Positions 46,834 through 55,262 of a stretch of DNA of 64,000 nt are shown in pieces (position 1 is the first letter of the stretch; each line of letters starts with the position of its first letter). The position numbers and the translations under genes are program-made. The notes beneath the pieces are model-generated. The model saw only the letters and a list, made by a program, of their open reading frames with translations. It had not been told where the DNA came from and made no database searches. The stretch lies in NCBI GenBank assembly GCA_965248255.1, contig CBDFIW010000004.1, positions 682,001-746,000 on the forward strand, read 5' to 3'. The DNA is from JAKZVK01 sp965248255. GTDB lineage: Bacteria; Acidobacteriota; Terriglobia; Bryobacterales; UBA6623.

Positions 46834-47220
46834 TTGTCTCGAAGACGATTCACGAAGGAGTTCAAGCTGGCGGCCGTCCGGCGGCTCGAAGCCGGCGAGT
46901 CCGGCTCGGCTCTCGCGCGCGAGCTGGAGGTGAAGCGCGAAAAGCTCTACGACTGGCTGGCACAAGTCGAGCGCTACGGCGTCGAGGGAGCCTTTCCCGG
47001 CGCGGGGCGGCGTCCCGGCGGCAGCGCCCGTGTCGAGCCCGGCCACGAAGCCCAGGCCCGCCTCGCGGAGCTGGAACGCAAAGTCGGCCGCCAGGCCATG
47101 GAGATTGATTTTTTGTCCGCAGCCTTGCGGCGTGTCGAGGATCTGCGCCGGCCGAGCATCGTCAGTGGAACCGGCGCGTCGCTGAGGAAGTACGGGCCGC
47201 AAGGCGGCAAGGCAACATGA
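46834..47220 (+). CDS. IS3 OrfA (helix-turn-helix)
   Basis: 128 residues, TTG start at 46834 with TAAGGAGG six bases upstream. MSRRRFTKEFKLAAVRRLEA, then SALARELEVKREKLYDW, is the IS3/IS911 OrfA helix-turn-helix; a leucine-zipper-like stretch (RLAELERKVGRQAMEIDFL) follows. The last 4 bp (ATGA) overlap OrfB. Full-length transposase is often produced by frameshifting between these two genes. Confidence 0.88.
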   Translation: MSRRRFTKEFKLAAVRRLEAGESGSALARELEVKREKLYDWLAQVERYGVEGAFPGAGRRPGGSARVEPGHEAQARLAELERKVGRQAMEIDFLSAALRRVEDLRRPSIVSGTGASLRKYGPQGGKAT

Positions 47221-48047
47221 GCACGCTGAGCACGCGCGATTTGTGCCGCTTGAGCGGACTGGCGCGAGCCAGCCTCTACCGCCAGGCCAAACCCGACAGC
47301 GAGCAGGTCGGGGAACTGCGGCAGGCCATTGTCCACGCCGCCTTGGACCATCCGGCCTACGGCACCCGGCGGACGACCCAACAGCTGCGCCGTCAAAAGC
47401 TGCTGGTCAATCGCAAGCGCGTGCAACGGGTGATGCGCGAAGAGAAGCTCTTGCGGCGACGTCGCCGCACCGTTCCGCGAACGACCGATTCGAAGCACTC
47501 GCTGCGGCGTTATGAAAACCTGACGCGCGATTTCCAACCCACGGGTCCCAACAAACTGTGGGGCTCCGATCTCAGCTACGTACGATTGGGAAACCACTTC
47601 GTCTATGTGGCGGTGGTGTTGGACGTGTATTCGCGGCGCGTGGTGGGCTGGGCCGTGGGTCCGAACCTGAAAACCGAATTGCCGCTGGCGGCGCTGCAAC
47701 AAGCGTTGAGCAGCCGGCGTCCGGCGCCGGGCTGGATTCATCATTCCGATCAAGGTTCGCAGTACGCCGCGGAAGCTTATGTAGCCACCCTGCGGCAAGC
47801 GGGCGCGAGGATATCGATGAGCCGCAAGGGCTGCCCGCAGGACAACGCGTACGTGGAAAGCTTTTTCAAGACTTTGAAAAGCGAGGAAGTCGACTGCAGC
47901 GAGTATGAAAGTTTGGCCCAGGCGCAGGCCGAGATCGGCGCTTATATTGAGCGGGAATACAATCGTACGCGATTGCATTCGGCGCTGGGCTATCGGCCGC
48001 CGCAAGAGTATGAGCGGCTGTGGGAAGAGGCGGCTAACGCCGCCTGA
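47217..48047 (+). CDS. IS3 OrfB (DDE integrase core)
   Basis: 276 residues. HTH_21 head (HAALDHPAYGTRRTTQQLRR), then the retroviral-type core: first aspartate in LWGSDLSYVRL, second in WIHHSDQGSQYA, glutamate in DNAYVESFFKTLKSEEV, ending YNRTRLHSALGYRPP. Full length with all catalytic residues, so likely active. Confidence 0.93.
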   Translation: MSTLSTRDLCRLSGLARASLYRQAKPDSEQVGELRQAIVHAALDHPAYGTRRTTQQLRRQKLLVNRKRVQRVMREEKLLRRRRRTVPRTTDSKHSLRRYENLTRDFQPTGPNKLWGSDLSYVRLGNHFVYVAVVLDVYSRRVVGWAVGPNLKTELPLAALQQALSSRRPAPGWIHHSDQGSQYAAEAYVATLRQAGARISMSRKGCPQDNAYVESFFKTLKSEEVDCSEYESLAQAQAEIGAYIEREYNRTRLHSALGYRPPQEYERLWEEAANAA

Positions 48048-48130
48048 GTTTTCTTAAGGCATGAGCAGATCTATCGATCCGATGGCGCAGCACAAGGCGG
48101 GATGCGGCCTCAGTAGGCGAGCACCCCGCC

Positions 48131-48216
48131 CTCATCGTTGCGATGAGTCTGCGGCCGGGTATTCCTTGGTGGGTTGCTCTCCAGCAGAGCCCGCCTCCGC
48201 TTCCCCGGATGAGTTG
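48131..48216 (-). repeat. Remnant of the 5' leader of an IS1182 element
   Basis: The stretch GGGTATTCCTTGG..GGTTGCTC.CCAGCAGAGCCCGCC, then TCCGCTTCCCCGG, matches the reverse complement of 61665-61745, the leader and start codon region of the IS1182 transposase in this window. No transposase is left. About 85 bp are conserved with scattered substitutions. Confidence 0.7.
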
Positions 48217-48506
48217 ATCATGCCCCCATTGGGCTGGATTCGCTATCCTTTTTCAGTCAACCGCGACCCGTCCCTACTTTCTTGGCCTCGCCACAGGGGT
48301 CCACTCCAGTGCCGCAGAAGGGGTACGCCGCGGTCTGGGGCATGTCGCCTGCGGCCACCCAAAGATCTCTTTCTGTCGCTGCCGCCGTCCTCCTCGTCCC
48401 ATGGCCATAAAACAATTGTCCCATGAAATGTACTTTTGCCACGGACTGCTAGGAGCCGAATGATTGGATCAGGCGTCGCCAAGAATCGGTATTTAGTGGA
48501 GATCAA
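48217..48506. other. Gene-free stretch, weakly coding appearance
   Basis: About 290 bp before the glycosyltransferase remnant. One frame on the plus strand is open over part of it, but nothing is recognisable. Possibly the end of a decayed gene. Confidence 0.3.
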
Positions 48507-48708
48507 GTGGTGAAACGCGTAGACGTCATTGTCCCATGCTACCAATATGGCCATTTCCTGCGTGACTGTGTCGCAACTGTTCTCGCGCAAGAGCAGATAA
48601 AAGTCTTCGTACTGATAATCAACGATGGTTCAACCGACGACGCTCCTCTTATCAGTAAGGAGCTAGCTGCTAATGACCGGCGAATCTCCGTTCGTCGTCA
48701 TGGTACTA

Positions 48709-48893
48709 GTACTTGGTTGCAAAAGTAAGCGTAATTATGACCACTTGGACGAACCTATCTATTTCTCAGGGGTTGCAGAACTTCGCACTTCGTTCGACCA
48801 ACGCCTATCTGTGCGCGAATCCACTGAAAACAAAGACGAGGACAGAATTCCGGAAGGTCATGTGTTATGACGCGCACTTTTGCGATTAAGTAC
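48709..48893. mobile_element. 185-bp MITE with IS630-like ends
   Basis: Ends GTACTTGGTTGCAAAAGT and (complement) GTACTTAATCGCAAAAGT are near-identical inverted repeats, TA flanks both sides (48707-48708, 48894-48895), and the interior has no gene. Inserted in CTAG, the same target as the 1119-bp IS630 element. That element follows directly, sharing the TA at 48894-48895. The outer six bases GTACTT are common to both, so related transposases may move it. Confidence 0.82.
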
Positions 48894-48895
48894 TA

Positions 48896-50014
48896 GTACT
48901 TAAGATCATAAGTTAGCGTATGAGTAAGAAAGAGGCCGCTGCCTCACGCTGGCCTTGGTCCATTCGAAAGGGGCGGCGTTTTCGTTGTGTGCCTCGAGGA
49001 AGCGGTCGATGGCTGCGCGTACTTCGTAGGGCGAGGTGAAACTGGCTCCCTGCAACGCCCGCCGACTGAGGATACTGAACCAGATCTCAATCTGATTCAG
49101 CCACGAGGCGTAGGTCGGAGTGTAGTGCAAGTGCACGTTGGGGTGGCGCTGGAGCCAACGATCCCGTTTCGGCTTGTGGGTGTTGAGATTGTCCAGCACG
49201 ACGTGCAACTCGAAGCCTTCGTAGAGATCCACCAGTTGGTTCATGAAGTCTAGAAACTCTCGCCGCCGGCGACGCTGGTAGTGACCAGCCGTGACGTGAC
49301 CGGTGGCCACCTCCAGGGCGGCGAACAAGGTCGTTGTGCCATGGCGTTTGTAGCCGTGGCTGAAGCCCGTCAAGGCCTTGCCGTCGGGCAGCCGCAGCCA
49401 GCCCTGAGCGCGTTCGAGGGCTTGGATGTGGGGCTTTTCGTCGACGGCTAGCACGACAGCGTTCTCGGGCGGGTCCAGGTAAAGTCCCACGATGTCGGCG
49501 GCTTTACGGGCAAACTCGGGATCGGTCGAGAGGCACCAGCTGCGACGACGCCGCAGCGAGATGCCCCGGCGGCGCAGCACGCGCCAGACTTGTTGGTCAC
49601 TCACCTCGCCGAGCGCTTGGGCCAGGAGTTGGCCGGTCCAAGTGGCCTGTCCGCTGGGCGGCGATTCATCGAGTTTCTTGAGAATGCGTTTCTCGCTCGC
49701 GGCGTCGTATTGCCGCGGCTTGCCGGGTCGCGCTTCGTCGGCCAAGCCGGCCAGCCGTTGGCGGGCAAAGCGGGTGCGCCACTTCGACACCCGTGCCGGC
49801 CGCGTTCCCAACTGCGCCGCGATCTCCAGGTTCGACTTTCCTTGGGCCGCCAGCAGGACGATGCGAGCCCTTTCGGCGGTACGCCGTTCGGTCTTGTGGG
49901 CCCGTCGCCAGCGCTGTAGCGTCCGTTCCCCAGCAGGACTCAAAAGGATGGGCGTGGCTCTTTTAGCCATGCCCTTATTCTATCACAAGTGCGTCTATTT
50001 ATGATAGTAAGTAC
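48896..50014 (-). mobile_element. Second IS630-type element, copy B (1119 bp), inverted
   Basis: Same ends and length as 30807-31925. TA at 48894-48895 and 50015-50016. Inserted at the right edge of the MITE, in the CTAG left by that insertion. Confidence 0.94.
48906..49970 (-). CDS. IS630-family transposase (354 aa), copy B
   Basis: Same protein as the copy at 30851-31915 apart from G in place of E near residue 15 (SPAGERTL). DDE residues AVDEKPH, VVLDNLNTH and LNQIEIWF are intact. Probably active. Confidence 0.93.
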   Translation of the reverse strand: MAKRATPILLSPAGERTLQRWRRAHKTERRTAERARIVLLAAQGKSNLEIAAQLGTRPARVSKWRTRFARQRLAGLADEARPGKPRQYDAASEKRILKKLDESPPSGQATWTGQLLAQALGEVSDQQVWRVLRRRGISLRRRRSWCLSTDPEFARKAADIVGLYLDPPENAVVLAVDEKPHIQALERAQGWLRLPDGKALTGFSHGYKRHGTTTLFAALEVATGHVTAGHYQRRRRREFLDFMNQLVDLYEGFELHVVLDNLNTHKPKRDRWLQRHPNVHLHYTPTYASWLNQIEIWFSILSRRALQGASFTSPYEVRAAIDRFLEAHNENAAPFEWTKASVRQRPLSYSYANL

Positions 50015-50752
50015 TAGGCGGGGCGGCATCCAGACCTACAACGAGGGGCTTGACTGGGCGGATGGTGACTATTTGCTGGTCCTTTCGGCCGATGATATGT
50101 TGATGCCCTGAGCACTTGATCGGGCAGCATACGCTATGGGGAAACATCCCGACGTGGGCCTGACCTTTGGGTGGTCAGTTCCGTTGAGAACCCCGCGGCC
50201 CTTGGCCAAGTCTTTCCAAACCCCTCGTTTCGCCGGCTATAAGATCATAAAGGGTCAAGATTTCTTCAGTCTCATCTGTGCTCTCGGACAGAACCTCGGG
50301 TCGTCGCCGACAGCTGTAATACGAACCACGGTTCAACATCAACTCGGAGGATACGACGAGAGTCTCCCGCATATCGGCGATATGGAAATGTGGATGCGCT
50401 TTGCTACCCACTCTTCTGTTGCCGTAATAAATTCTTACCAAGCTTACGATCGCCTCCATGCGGACAATATGTCTAAGCAATTTGGCATGAGTGACGATCT
50501 AGAGCAGCGAAGGCAAGCGTTCGATATCATATTCTGTGACTACGGCGTGTCAATCAGAGACGCAGCCGAAGCCCATCACCTTGCAGGCTTGCGAGACGCT
50601 GCCTAACGTCTGGGCAAGCTTCAACAACCTGAGCTTGTTCTTAATGATTTTCTGTTGAGTGGTCATCTGACATTTTCCTGTTCACCCTCTCATTGAGTGT
50701 GACGAGAATGTCAGGTCAAGTCGTGACTAGAACACAAACTGCGCGGGGCTCG

Positions 50753-52291
50753 TTACTCTTTAGACGCTCTCTTTTGAAGGAGTGGCACAATCTGGTCGTG
50801 CCCAGCCGCCAGTGCACGTGTTAAGGCTGTTTGGCCGCCGGGAGCCTGCGCATCCACGTCAGCGTCACCGTCAATCAGAACTCGCGAAGCTTCGGCGTGG
50901 CCTTTGTCCGCGGAGAACATTAGCGCCGTCCAGCCATCTTTCTGTACCGCGTTCACGTCGGCGCCATATTCTAGTAGGACCTCGGCAACATTGGCGTGGC
51001 CGTTGATGGCGGCGCCCATCAACGCCGTCATGCCGCTTTCAGCCTTCGCCTCCACATCGGCGCTTTGCTCCAAGAGGATACGTACAGACTCCACCTGGCC
51101 GTTGCCCGCAGCCATCATCAGGACGGTCTGGCCCCTGGCCCCTTTCGTGTTGACGGGAGCACCGTGGTCCAGCAAGCTCTTAACAATACCGGCGTGACCG
51201 TTAAATGCCGCACCAATCAGAGCGGTCGTGCCGTTTTCGGCTTTGGCGTTCATGTCGGCCCGGGCGTCTAGGAGTACTCGTACTGCCTCTGTATGTCCAG
51301 CGGCTGCCGCACTGATCAGGGCCGTCATGCCGTCTCTTGACTGGGCATTCACTCTGGCGCCCTTGGCCAGAAGCGCTTTCACCACGTCGGCGTGCCCAGC
51401 GAGTGCCGCATCCATGATGGCCGTGCGGCGATCGCCATCTCTGGCGTGGACATCGGCCCTGTGCGCCAACAAGACTTCCACGACCTCAGCGTGCCCCTCG
51501 GACGCGGCACGCATCAGGCCCGTGCGAAAACCGGCGGCACTCGCATCCACCTTCGCACCCTTTTCCAGCACGATTTTCGCGGCCTCGACGTGCCCGCCAA
51601 ACGCCGCACCTATCAACGTCGTCCAGCCGTCTTTCCCCGCTGCATTGACATCGGCCCCTTTAGCCAGCAGGGTTTCGATCACGCCGGCGTGCCCGGAATT
51701 CCCCGCGCGTATCAGGGCCGTCCACCCATCGTCGGCTTTCGCGTCCACTTCCGCGCCATTGTCAAGCAAGAACTCGACAACTTCTGTGTGACCCTTGTCT
51801 GCCGCTAGCATCAGGGAAGTCCGGCCATCTTCCGTTCTCGCACCCAGCTCCGCGCCTTGATCCAGCAGAACTCGCATGGTTGGGGTGTGGCCGTTCTCGG
51901 CTGCGAGTACCAAGGCCGTGTGGCCACCAGCAGCTCGCGCCTCCTGGTCGGCCCCTTTGTCGAGTAGGGCTTGCACGACGTGAGCGTGCCCGGCGGCAGC
52001 CGCGCCTATCAAAGCGGTCAGGCCATCCTCGGCTTTCGCATTCAAGTCAGCGCCTTGGTCAAGCAGCACTTGTGCTGCTTCAGCGTGGCCGTTGTTCGCC
52101 GTAAGCATCAGAGCCGTCAGGCCATCCTTGGCTCTCGCATTCGCATCAGCACCTTCGGCCAGCAAACCTGCCACAGTGTCGGCGCTGCCGCTGGCCGCAG
52201 CCTCGATCAATTCTGAATCAACGTCCTTAGTGCAGGCTGTGAGCAGAGCTAGTAGGACCCCTAACCCCAGGGTCGTGCGTGAGGGGTACAT
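50753..52291 (-). CDS. Lipoprotein made of 15 ankyrin repeats
   Basis: 512 residues. Signal peptide ends in the lipobox LLTAC, so the protein is lipid-anchored at cysteine 20. From residue 26 to the end, 15 repeats of 33 residues follow, each close to the consensus TALMxAAxxGHAEVVxxLLDKGADVNAxxxDG, with almost no linker. Ankyrin arrays bind proteins; here the array would project into the periplasm or outside the cell. No partner gene is adjacent. Very regular length suggests growth by internal duplication. Confidence 0.92.
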   Translation of the reverse strand: MYPSRTTLGLGVLLALLTACTKDVDSELIEAAASGSADTVAGLLAEGADANARAKDGLTALMLTANNGHAEAAQVLLDQGADLNAKAEDGLTALIGAAAAGHAHVVQALLDKGADQEARAAGGHTALVLAAENGHTPTMRVLLDQGAELGARTEDGRTSLMLAADKGHTEVVEFLLDNGAEVDAKADDGWTALIRAGNSGHAGVIETLLAKGADVNAAGKDGWTTLIGAAFGGHVEAAKIVLEKGAKVDASAAGFRTGLMRAASEGHAEVVEVLLAHRADVHARDGDRRTAIMDAALAGHADVVKALLAKGARVNAQSRDGMTALISAAAAGHTEAVRVLLDARADMNAKAENGTTALIGAAFNGHAGIVKSLLDHGAPVNTKGARGQTVLMMAAGNGQVESVRILLEQSADVEAKAESGMTALMGAAINGHANVAEVLLEYGADVNAVQKDGWTALMFSADKGHAEASRVLIDGDADVDAQAPGGQTALTRALAAGHDQIVPLLQKRASKE

Positions 52292-52606
52292 GCCTATCCT
52301 CCTCCGTAACGTGGTGCCTAAGATTGCGGCGTAGCGGGCGAAACCTACTCTAACAAACCCAGTCCTGCAGCCACGTCTTGCGGTCCCCTCTCGACCTCGG
52401 CTTGGACCGGCGCGTCGGAGTAGTCGGCCCTTGAGAAGTCCGTAAACCCGTTATCTCCCCGCGTTAGACAGACGACTCGGGGCCGCTCGTTGCGCCAGGT
52501 CCTTAAGCGGCTGTCACGGGCCTGGGGGTCGAAGTTCCCCTGCGCCTCGGGACGTCGACTGTCGGCCCTGTGGTGTTCTTTGCGGCGGGTCCGGCCTGCC
52601 CTGCCG
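52292..52606. other. Intergenic region
   Basis: About 315 bp between the ankyrin lipoprotein and the DUF1080 gene, both leftward. I see no gene and no strong terminator. Confidence 0.35.
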
Positions 52607-53791
52607 CTAGCGATCCTTCAACTCGACCGCCCGGATCCCCTTGAAGTCGAGGTTGGTGGTGGGGTCGTGGGCTTGGAGGCTGAACACGCCCGGGACCAGG
52701 CGGGCCTGGCGGCGCGCGTTGTTGCCGACAGGGCGCGTGTCCTCCCAATCGCTGGTCTGGATGCCGTTGATCCACACGGCCATGTGGCGGCCGTAGGCGA
52801 CCACGGTCTTGTAGAAGAACTCGCCATCGCTGGGAATGACTCGGCGCGCGGGGACGTAGAAGTACAGTCCGCCCGTGCCGAAATCGTGCGGCTGTTCACG
52901 GTCGCCGTTGCGAAACTCGTTGCGGATCTGCGACTCGTAACCACTCCAGAAGACGCCCTTCTCGCCACGGAAGAATACGCCGCTGTTCGGGTGATGGTCG
53001 GCGCTGGGCGGATTGGTCTTGATACCGAGTTGCAGCACGAAGTTCTTGAACGCCTTCTCGGTTTCCAGCTGGCCGGCCCCCTTCTCGACATGCAGGATTC
53101 CCTCTCGCACCGACCACTCGTGGACATCGTCGCGGTTCGGGCGATCGACCTTTTGCCAACCCGCGAGGTCTTCGCCGCTGAACAGAGGTCCGAGTCCCAG
53201 CGGCTTTAGCTTGATGTTGCGAAACTCGATGGGCTTGTCTTCGTTGTACTGCAGGCCGATGACTCCGGTGGCGTGTGAGGAGTCGCTGACGTCTAGCACC
53301 TCGCGGCCGTTTAAGGTGGCGACAATGCGGTCGCCGACCGCACGCACATGGTACGTGTTCCAGTTCTTGCCGATGAACTGTGCCGGTTTCGCCTTTGCGT
53401 AGAAGACCAGGCTACCCGTGTTGTAACCGTGTGGCAGGCGGTTGGCGATCTGCAATTCGTAGCCGGTTTCGTGCGCCGGTCCGCTGCGGGCCGAGCGCAG
53501 AAAGACGCCGCTGTTGCCTTCGGCGGCCGTGCGGAACTCGAGGGTGAGCTCGAAATCGCTGAACATGCTAGTCGTGCCCAGCCAGCCCGAGCCGCCGCCG
53601 TCCGAGCTGAGAACACCGTCTTTGATCCTCCATCTCGCGGCGCCATGCCACTCCCAGCCGTACTCGGTCTTCCCGTCCCAGAGGAGAATCCAGCCCTGCC
53701 CGACCTCTTGCGGCGTGAGCGTATTTTCGTCAGCAGCGAGCGGGGTAAGGGCAATGCACGAGAGGACGATGGCTTGAAGGAGAGTTTTCAT
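52607..53791 (-). CDS. 3-keto-disaccharide hydrolase-like (DUF1080) protein, two domains
   Basis: 394 residues, signal peptide IVLSCIALTPLAADE. Two DUF1080 (concanavalin-like) domains: residues 30-195 (WILLWDGKTEYGWEW ... GVFLRSA ... GVIGLQYNEDKPIEFRNIKL) and 205-390 (LFSGEDLAGWQKVD ... NSGVFFRGEK ... GRHMAVWINGIQTSDW). The fold acts on glycosides, in some members on 3-keto sugars. Exported. Last gene of a leftward operon with the Nramp-like transporter and an epimerase. Confidence 0.9.
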   Translation of the reverse strand: MKTLLQAIVLSCIALTPLAADENTLTPQEVGQGWILLWDGKTEYGWEWHGAARWRIKDGVLSSDGGGSGWLGTTSMFSDFELTLEFRTAAEGNSGVFLRSARSGPAHETGYELQIANRLPHGYNTGSLVFYAKAKPAQFIGKNWNTYHVRAVGDRIVATLNGREVLDVSDSSHATGVIGLQYNEDKPIEFRNIKLKPLGLGPLFSGEDLAGWQKVDRPNRDDVHEWSVREGILHVEKGAGQLETEKAFKNFVLQLGIKTNPPSADHHPNSGVFFRGEKGVFWSGYESQIRNEFRNGDREQPHDFGTGGLYFYVPARRVIPSDGEFFYKTVVAYGRHMAVWINGIQTSDWEDTRPVGNNARRQARLVPGVFSLQAHDPTTNLDFKGIRAVELKDR

Positions 53792-53814
53792 CGCAATGCA
53801 CCTACTGTAGGAAC

Positions 53815-53865
53815 AGAGCCGCGGGCGTGAGCCCGCGGGCCCGCGCCCTCAACGGTGCGGCTCTA
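53815..53865. repeat. Nested palindrome between DUF1080 and transporter genes
   Basis: CCGCGGGC-GTGA-GCCCGCGG (53819-53838) is a perfect 8-bp stem with tetraloop, nested inside AGAGCCGC ... GCGGCTCT (53815-53822 and about 53857-53864). GC-rich REP-like element. It could attenuate transcription or stabilise the message between the two operon genes. Only one copy is seen here. Confidence 0.6.
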
Positions 53866-53882
53866 GTTGGTTTCACCGCTGA

Positions 53883-55247
53883 TCAATGCGCGGCCTGTTG
53901 GAACAGCGAATACCCCATCATAACCGCCATCACCACGACCGACACCCACAAGGCCAGCGTCAGCCACCCTTTGGGAAGGATCTGTTTCGGCATGTGGCGG
54001 TATCGCAGGAACACCGTCACGAATCCGATGATCGGCAACATCGCGGCCTGCGCCACGCCGCCGATCTTGACCATCGTCACCGGCTCCTGCAGGAACGCGA
54101 AGTAGATCACCGGTATAGCGAGCAGTACCACCACAAAGATGCGCGTGAACTTGAGCCTCGTCTCGTAGTCCCGCTTGCCGTAGAAGCCGAGCATGGCGAC
54201 GAAGTCCGCGAACATCCGGCAGTGCGCCGCGGTCCCCGCGAACACGGTGGAGTAGAAGACCGCAAAGGCCCCGATCAGAAACAAGTAGAGCGACCAGCCG
54301 CCCAGCGTCTCGGTGTACATGCTCGAGAGCACCTTGACCATCTCCGTACCCTGCGGCAGCAGCCCCATGCCGTGCAGAATACCCGCACCCAGCAGATAGA
54401 AAGCGATGGTGGCGAAGGTATAGATCACCATCGAGTTCAGCACGTCCACACCCATCACCCTGATCCAGCCAAAGGCCCTCTTTCGCCAGGCGGGCGTGTC
54501 GTCCCGGCGGCCGGCGTAGCGCGCATACCCCTTCTCGATGCACCAGTACGGATACATCACGAGCTCCGTCGCTCCCACCCCGGTAATGCCGAACGTCGCC
54601 ACGGCGGTGACGAAGCCACCCTGCGGCATGTGGAACATGAGGCCGTCGGCCACGCTCCCCCACGAGAAGAACTCCGGGCGCTTGAGCAACAGGAAAGCGC
54701 AGCTCACGGTAAGAATGGTGAAGCTGACCACCAGCCCCATGGCGACCCGCTCGACCATGCTGTAGCGGCCCACGATGAGTAGCACAGCCGTCAGGGAGGC
54801 GACGATCCACACCCAGCCCGCCACGGGGACGGCTGGTACCAAGCCGCTGAGAATCTCCGAGATGCCGCCCAGCATCCCGCCCGTCTGCATCAGCGTCATC
54901 GAGACCATGGAGACCCACAGCCACACGACCCAAGAGACCCGCAGCCGCGGACCTGGCACGCGATTGAACGCTTCGAGTGCGGTCTCGCCCGTACCGATGG
55001 CGTAGCGTCCCAGCTCGTTCTGCACGGCAATCTTGATGAAGCAACTGATGATGATCAGCCACAACAGCGTATAGCCGTTCTCGGCACCCAGCACCGTCGT
55101 GGCGATCAGCTCGCCAGAACCGACGATCGAGCTGGCGAGAATCAGTCCCGGACCGATGAGCCGGAAGGTCGCCGGCAAGTTGGTCGGCGCTTCCCGGACG
55201 TCCTCGGCACGAAGTTCGTAAGGATCTTTTGCCTGGGTGTCGGCCAT
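53883..55247 (-). CDS. Nramp-like divalent-metal/solute transporter, atypical motifs
   Basis: 454 residues with about 11 membrane spans. Overall layout matches Nramp (SLC11): LIGPGLILASSIVGSGE at span 1, FGITGVGATELVMYPYW near span 6. The classical metal-binding DPGN of span 1 is replaced by SSIVGSGE and the MPH of span 6 by a YPYW-type sequence, so metal binding is doubtful. Starts 15 bp after the epimerase gene; gene context (epimerase, DUF1080) hints at a sugar-related substrate, but this is inference. Confidence 0.8.
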   Translation of the reverse strand: MADTQAKDPYELRAEDVREAPTNLPATFRLIGPGLILASSIVGSGELIATTVLGAENGYTLLWLIIISCFIKIAVQNELGRYAIGTGETALEAFNRVPGPRLRVSWVVWLWVSMVSMTLMQTGGMLGGISEILSGLVPAVPVAGWVWIVASLTAVLLIVGRYSMVERVAMGLVVSFTILTVSCAFLLLKRPEFFSWGSVADGLMFHMPQGGFVTAVATFGITGVGATELVMYPYWCIEKGYARYAGRRDDTPAWRKRAFGWIRVMGVDVLNSMVIYTFATIAFYLLGAGILHGMGLLPQGTEMVKVLSSMYTETLGGWSLYLFLIGAFAVFYSTVFAGTAAHCRMFADFVAMLGFYGKRDYETRLKFTRIFVVVLLAIPVIYFAFLQEPVTMVKIGGVAQAAMLPIIGFVTVFLRYRHMPKQILPKGWLTLALWVSVVVMAVMMGYSLFQQAAH

Positions 55248-55262
55248 AGGGGATTCCGCATC

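Larger units (their letters stand above)
46770..48060 (+). mobile_element. IS3-family element, ends not resolved
   Basis: Defined by its two overlapping transposase genes. I could not find convincing TG...CA inverted repeats or a target duplication, so both edges are approximate; the left edge follows the kinase scrap, the right edge lies before an IS1182 remnant. Confidence 0.7.
48510..50606 (+). pseudogene. Family 2 glycosyltransferase, split by a MITE plus IS630 and a stop codon
   Basis: N-terminal part VDVIVPCYQYGHFLRDCV ... VLIINDGSTDDAP is the GT-A nucleotide-binding fold. The frame runs into TACTAG at 48704-48709, where 185-bp and 1119-bp elements are inserted back to back. After 50016 the gene resumes: GGIQTYNEGLDWADGDYLLV, then LSADDMLMP with the catalytic-type SADD (DXD). 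An in-frame TGA at 50109-50111 follows, then GYDESLPHIGDMEMWMRFA and the C-terminus. Removing both elements and the TA copies restores RRHGTRRGGIQTYNEG in frame. It once transferred sugar, probably for a surface polysaccharide. Confidence 0.9.

Noticed and set aside
48243..48590. Leftward 115-residue open frame before the glycosyltransferase
   Set aside because: No start signal, no recognisable family, and it overlaps the glycosyltransferase 5' end on the opposite strand.
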